Source: Tanypteryx hageni
Taxonomy: Eukaryota; Arthropoda; Insecta; Odonata; Petaluridae
Length of the DNA: 64,000 bases
Direction: 5' to 3'
Assembly: GCA_028673005.1 (NCBI GenBank)
Contig: CM054118.1
Span: 9,878,014-9,942,013, forward strand
Part shown: piece after piece, positions 59,392-64,000 of the stretch
Position numbering within the stretch: the first letter of the stretch is position 1
How the letters are laid out: each line of letters starts with the position of its first letter
Position numbers and translations under genes: made by a program
The notes under the pieces: model-generated
The model's database searches: none
Told to the model about the DNA's origin: nothing
What the model saw: only the letters and a program-made list of their open reading frames with translations

Positions 59392-59940
59392 TTAAACGTA
59401 CTCAAGTATTTTTTCTAAAAACCTAGTTGATCTTTCGATACATAATTCTTTTTCGGTCATGTTATCACAACTATCCAGCTTTTGTTTTGCAGTCATACCA
59501 TAAAACTTTTCTTCTATGCGAGATTTTAGTGCAATTTGCAGATTTTTTAGTAATTCAAACATTTCAATAACAATAGGACCTTCTTGTTCCAACTTTAAAA
59601 TTACATTTTGTAAAACCGCCCCCGTAAATATGCCTCGGCTAGTTCATTATTTAAAATATCTAACAATATCTTGAGATATTTCTTTTGAGCAATCAAAAAA
59701 AATTAAAATCTTTTTTTGCACCGCTTCGGAAAGCAATAAAATAATGTTCGAGTAGAAACTGAAACACCTTAAATGAAATACCTCCTCGATTAAATAAAGA
59801 AAATAAACACCACGAATGTGCAGTTTTCCTCTGCATGAATGATGATCTCTTCAGCTTCAAAAAAAGTCTTTTTCGCTGAACGAAGTATACTATCTTCCTA
59901 TCTTTAAGTATCACACTCCTCTGTTCAAAAACCGTCGAGG
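59392..59940 (-). pseudogene. hAT-like transposase-derived fragment
   Basis: Two minus-strand frames: KIVYFVQRKRLFLKLKRSSF, ending FRSGAKKDFNFF, and after breaks DCSKEISQDIVRYFK, then NLQIALKSRIEEKFYGMTAK ending RSTRFLEKILEYV. The layout resembles the N-terminal and middle part of hAT-derived proteins, but no catalytic motif is visible, so the call is weak. Confidence 0.35.
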
Positions 59941-60188
59941 AAAAGTGATCCTTCTCTAACGAAAGCTCAAAGAGATTTAAAAGCTTTGTACTATTTCGAA
60001 ATGAATATGAACGTTAAAGTAGGAGGGGAATCGCGAAGGAGTAAGGAAAGCTAGTTTTCGTAAAAGCTATTCCAAACCAATTTAAAACATTTGGGATTTC
60101 CAAGACTCGGTAAGAGGGAGAATTCAAAAAATTGTAGACATCTGGTATTCTTCCAGCAAAAGGATTTTTGGTAAAGGTCGATGGTACT

Positions 60189-60469
60189 CAGGGGTGGCCC
60201 AAGGTATTTTGACGCCCCGGGCGAGGAAGTGCTCCAGCGCTCCCGTCCGTAAATTTTTGTTTAGATATTTTTAGAAGAACTTGCTCATTTATCTGTAAAA
60301 TAATTGATAATGAAAGGAAATAAAATTTCATGTAGATTTTAGCCTATACCTCGATGTAAATGTTTCCAAACTGTATTAGCTTGCAAGTAAAATATGATCG
60401 GGCTAGCGCCCTCAATACTTTGGTGCCCCTGGCAGACGCCCGGCTCGCCCCTACCTCACGCCGGCCCTG
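60189..60469. mobile_element. hAT MITE with perfect 8-bp target duplication
   Basis: CAGGGGTGGCCCAAGG on the left and the minus-strand CAGGGCCGGCGTGAGG on the right. The flanks 60181-60188 and 60470-60477 are both ATGGTACT. It is 281 bp, GC-rich at both ends and A+T-rich in the middle. The right terminus is shared with the truncated piece at 4775. Confidence 0.9.
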
Positions 60470-61414
60470 ATGGTACTTTACGAAAGGATTGCCGCCTCAG
60501 CTGGAGATCCTCGCTAGGGTCGGGATAGCAATGAACAGAGTAGCGCCCCCACCTCCTGGCAACTCCTACGTTGAACCCATTTTTCGGTCGCCACTGATAC
60601 GTGTTCTAGCGGCCTTGAGTCATCGACCGCGTATCGCAAGGGATCGGAAAAATTTTGCATGGAAAATTTTGTGTCATTTTAGTATCTCCAACCTTCCTTT
60701 TTCATTCAGACCAAGGAGGAAACATTTCCAAAAAGAACCTACAACTCGAATTGCAACAATATATAGATACAAATACCTTAATGGGAAGGCGCCCCAGCAA
60801 GTCGACGCCCGGGTGCATAGCACCCACTGCACCCCGGGTAGGCGCCCCCCTGAATGTCGACCAACGAGGTAAACATACGGTGACGTCTTAATCCTAGCAC
60901 ATAAAATATTCCATATATTTCTAGGACGATATTATTATGGCATTGATTTTAAACTATGATGTAAACTTATGTCCACGTCATTATACTAACATACGAAATT
61001 TAGTAAACGTGCAAAGTATTTTAATGTTGTTTTTCGAAAATTTTTAACTCTTCATTTGTTAAATATAGTGGCTTAATTCCTATTTCACGATTTTTTTATT
61101 CAAATACGTGCTAAAGGCAAGGATGATGATGCCATAAAACAAAATATCTTAATTTTTCCATAATTTCAGCGAATAGGGTATTGTCCTAATGATGATTAAT
61201 CTTATTGCTCATGCAGGGGGATCTCAGTCACGAAACTTGAAATACGAAAACTTGGACACGAGCCGATTGCCAGAGAATTTGGGAATTACAAATAGTTGCC
61301 TTAATTTCGCGGAAAATTATAAATATTCTGCGAGAACTCAGGGACTTTATTATCTAATACATATGGGCTCCGCGTGACTGAAGTGCTATTGCCCTGGAGA
61401 TCGCGTAGGTTTAT

Positions 61415-61755
61415 TTACGAGTTTAGTACTTGGTGTATGGTAATTTTGTAAGCGCTTGCAGTATGCAAGCACCGACAACTCGTATAATAAATACTCTGAA
61501 ATATGTTTGCTGCATGCTTGAGTTTCTCAGAGCCACCGTAATGGGGTAGCAAAACGGAATTGCCTAAGGACGACAATACGCTGTATTGAGTACAGAAGAC
61601 CCCGTAAGCCCCTCCCCCCTGGAACTTGATGACAAAAAATAGGTCATATTGCCCGGACTGGGGATATAAACTCCCTATCTCCCCATCCCCTCCCCCTATG
61701 GGCGCCAAGAAAAGGCCTTGTCCCCGGGCGCCGAAGACCCTAGCTACGTCACTGC
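61415..61755. mobile_element. DNA-transposon MITE inside a LINE remnant
   Basis: The minus strand from 61755 reads CAGTGACGTAGCTAGGGTC, matching the terminus at 6557, followed by a GC-rich block. It cuts the LINE frame just after DVLC. A hairpin GCTTGCAgtATGCAAGC at 61453-61470 recalls the foldback tip, but its flanks differ. The left end is uncertain. Confidence 0.5.
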
Positions 61756-62990
61756 ACAGTACATCAATATTCAAATTTCTGGCCTTATTTCTCAAACATT
61801 GAATATTGATGTGCAACACTGTTTACTTATTTTTTGGGTGGGCCCATCATTTAGCCCAAAGGTCCACTGAGTCGAAGTTTGCGAAAAAAAACATTAATTG
61901 AGACATTTTTTTGCCAGAATGTTGGCTCGCTTAACACTATTAAGTTGTCTGGATCAGCTGATACACAATAGGAAGCATAATCTTCCTTTGTCACCAGTTA
62001 TTCTACTTCCACCTCAGTACTAGTGGATAATTTCGCCTTTAAATACCTGCTGAGATCTTCTTTCGACGTTTCCTTCCTAAATCTCCAGAGATGTAGACGA
62101 ATTTTCCTCGGGACTCCAACTAGAGGTGTTAGCAGTGGACGCACTTCCTGTGATCGGCTTAGGTTTGGGTTTGCACTTGTAGCTCACTTTAGTGAAAAAT
62201 GTTATTTTGGGTCTCTTTTTGTTCCGCGCTGTCACCAAGATTCTTCATATCTGGGCCAGAATTGTCGGGATTGAGACAGTCATTGCTCATCGGTTGAACG
62301 ATAACCTCGGAATAAGGTCGCGAAACATTCGATGTCAGCTTGGTTTATTTCCTCTGTTTCGCCATTGAATCACACTTTTCACCTATCTGGTGAGCGTTGG
62401 AGTAATTAAAACTTTCCTTCCTCGATATTACCAATCCTTGCAACTGGTTGATGGTTTTCGTCTCTGTCAATGCGGGTTGAACCGCACGCCACGTGGGATT
62501 CGACGAACTCTCAATGACGTTCTTGGTTTTTCAAGATTTAATCTCTTCGTTTTGAGATGAGATCATTTGAATACAAGAGATTAACTTTATTGGAGATCCT
62601 TCACAATTTGTAAGGTATCTTCTTGTTGATTTTCAATCTTGTGCAACGCTTCATTCAGACGGTCGTTCGAACTACGTAAACAACTCTTACATTTATAAAT
62701 GAGATTTTCATTACTAATTACGGCATTTGCAACTAATTTACTCAGGCTAATGATATTATAATGAAATAGACAATTACATCCGAAGTTCAAGGAACAGCAA
62801 TCGGTAAATCTTCAATTATTTCGGAGCACAAAGCATAATAAACAGACGTCGGCCATATTGAAATTAATAAATAGGTTTATCCTATACAAGGACTATCTAA
62901 AGTTTAGATAGGCACCGACTAAACTAGAACGAGTCAGTCAGTCAGAGGCAGTCACTTCATTCTATAGTGATTAATCGGCCACAAGGATCT
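61756..62990 (-). pseudogene. LINE remnant, ORF1 and start of ORF2
   Basis: Minus-strand pieces. At 62587-62790 a zinc-finger-like CNCLFHYNIISLSKLVANAV with LIYKCKSCLRSSNDRLNEAL is followed by a short coiled segment, as in ORF1 of several insect LINEs. Near 61740-61819, MLHINIQCLRNKARNLNIDV resembles the N-terminal start of the endonuclease domain of ORF2. Everything between is broken and about 5 kb of element is missing. The source clade is uncertain. Confidence 0.5.
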
Positions 62991-63168
62991 CATTAGTAGA
63001 GCCTATTTAATGGGATCCTATTTAATATCCTTAGGAATAAATTTATATATGTTGTTTGAAATAGTATTTTTTATTTTTTTTACTATTTCTGTCATTACAA
63101 GTGAAAATATGTTTCAGTTTTATCAATTAAAATTTTCAAAATTTGTAATTTACATTTTTTATATTATA

Positions 63169-63276
63169 TTGGAATTGTTTAATTATTATCTTTTACTAAC
63201 TTACAAATAAATATTTCATTTAGGAATTGTTTAACTATTAGCTTTTACTAACCTACAAATAAATATTTCATTTAGG
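63169..63276. repeat. 52-bp direct duplication
   Basis: GGAATTGTTTAATTATTATC at 63171 and GGAATTGTTTAACTATTAGC at 63223, each followed by the same ACAAATAAATATTTCATTTA. Two near-identical copies. Confidence 0.85.
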
Positions 63277-63284
63277 AATATTAC

Positions 63285-63594
63285 ATATGCGTATATGGGG
63301 GTCCACATACGTAAAGTTAGGACTCAGGGGGTCCACAAGCAAAAAAAGGTTGGGAACCCTTGATCTAAACTATGGCCCGCGACCCCATTTAATGTGGCCC
63401 TCGAGCCTGTAATAAGTACGAAAAATCTTAATTTACCCAATTCACTTAAACCACCTTTTAATACGAAAATAGCCTACATTTGTATACTGTGCACCTATAT
63501 TTTCAAAAAGTTTTCATGTTGGTACTCTGGCCCGTGGGCATAAAATTTATTGACCAAGTGGCCCACTTGTAAAAAAGTTAGGAGATCCCTGTCC
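63285..63594. mobile_element. Two adjoining hAT MITE ends
   Basis: AAAAAGGTTGGGAACCCTTG closes one element at about 63362. The next ends, read on the minus strand, CAGGGATCTCCTAACTTTTT at 63594, with CTATGGCCCGCGACC near its left end. Both are common hAT MITE termini. Confidence 0.55.
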
Positions 63595-63699
63595 TATACC
63601 GAGGGCATTCTGCGACCCCTCCTTAAAGCAGCCACGACTAGAGTTTTGGTTTCCCGGCGATATTTTTTTCCCGGGAATAAGAATGATTTTGCATTTTTA

Positions 63700-63960
63700 A
63701 TATTTAATACACCATTTTTCATTTAAACATGATATTTATTATTGATACAACGTAAATACATAAGTCTTTAATAAATCCCAATGTCATGTGGTACATTATT
63801 TGCGACAAATTGTTAGCAGATTCAATGTTCAGACGCACTTTCATTTGCGCAAACGATCTTTCCTCGATGTTGACGATGTGGAGATAACAAGAGACCAACT
63901 ACTAATGTTTTCAATATTGCAATTCCCTCTGTCACACTATAAAAATGCAAATAACTCGAT
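63700..63960 (-). pseudogene. Possible hAT C-terminal remnant
   Basis: A minus-strand piece reads ERSFAQMKVRLNIESANN followed by LSQIMYHMTLGFIKDL. ERSF is the core of the hAT dimerisation region in transposases of the ERSFSxLK type. Upstream GIAILKTLVVGL is a plausible continuation in another frame. Weak. Confidence 0.35.
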
Positions 63961-64000
63961 CAAGGATCGAGACACATTTTTGAAATTTAACAGGAATGCT

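Noticed and set aside
61453..61470. Another foldback tip (GCTTGCAgtATGCAAGC)
   Set aside because: The hairpin is similar, but the flanking ACCTTCTACTAG and arm sequence are absent, so it may be chance.
1..64000. tRNA or rRNA genes
   Set aside because: I looked for the T-loop GGTTCGAATCC-type box and rRNA core motifs on both strands and saw no credible match; a covariance-model scan would settle it.

Overview
The window reads as a stretch of invertebrate, most probably arthropod, nuclear genome. It is visibly A+T-rich, its genes have GT-AG introns, and it is crowded with decayed eukaryotic transposons: Tigger/pogo, hAT, mariner, Harbinger, Helitron/Helentron-like, Penelope-like and non-LTR elements. 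I see no rRNA, tRNA, CRISPR array or bacterial-type operon. The species cannot be named from the sequence. All family calls come from recognising motifs by eye; no search was run.

The main resident is one very large plus-strand gene, which I reconstruct as seven coding exons between 5515 and 57169. The exons are 5515-5696, 8276-8477, 32770-40527, 41299-41509, 44479-44594, 44711-44887 and 56981-57169. Every junction is GT-AG, every phase matches, and the total is 8835 nt, or 2944 residues plus stop. The product is an almost continuous coiled coil rich in Glu, Lys, Leu and Ser. One 7.76-kb exon carries most of it, including a 357-bp (119-residue) unit repeated 4.5 times with no visible differences and an older 642-bp duplication. 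The function is not recognised; a cytoskeletal, centrosomal or Golgi scaffold is only a guess. Upstream lies the 3' part of a second plus-strand gene, a Myb/SANT-like DNA-binding protein (3627-4163). A perfect CRE palindrome lies about 260 bp before the start codon of the coiled-coil gene.

The 24-kb intron (8478-32769) and the 12-kb intron (44888-56980) are transposon graveyards. The first holds a Tigger-like MITE, a damaged THAP plus SWIM/YqaJ-type transposon (10.3-12.5 kb), Helitron pieces, a Penelope-like element with a GIY-YIG domain (14-16.9 kb), a foldback element invaded by a LINE, a long-TIR element (18.95-20.84 kb), a 4.9-kb Tigger with two nested insertions (21.16-26.10 kb), a Helitron with ~145-bp internal repeats, and a pogo-like transposase. 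The second holds a hAT transposon with an intact 8-bp target-site duplication (48438-51617), a Penelope fragment, a further Tigger (51.8-55.3 kb) and a Harbinger N-terminal fragment. A hairpin-ended family of about 690 bp, which I compare with Helentrons, has seven full or partial copies.

Downstream of the gene (57.8-64 kb) there are only hAT and LINE remnants and MITEs, one with a perfect 8-bp duplication. Most of the short open frames in the window are shadows or transposon debris. The only large intact coding capacity is the coiled-coil gene.
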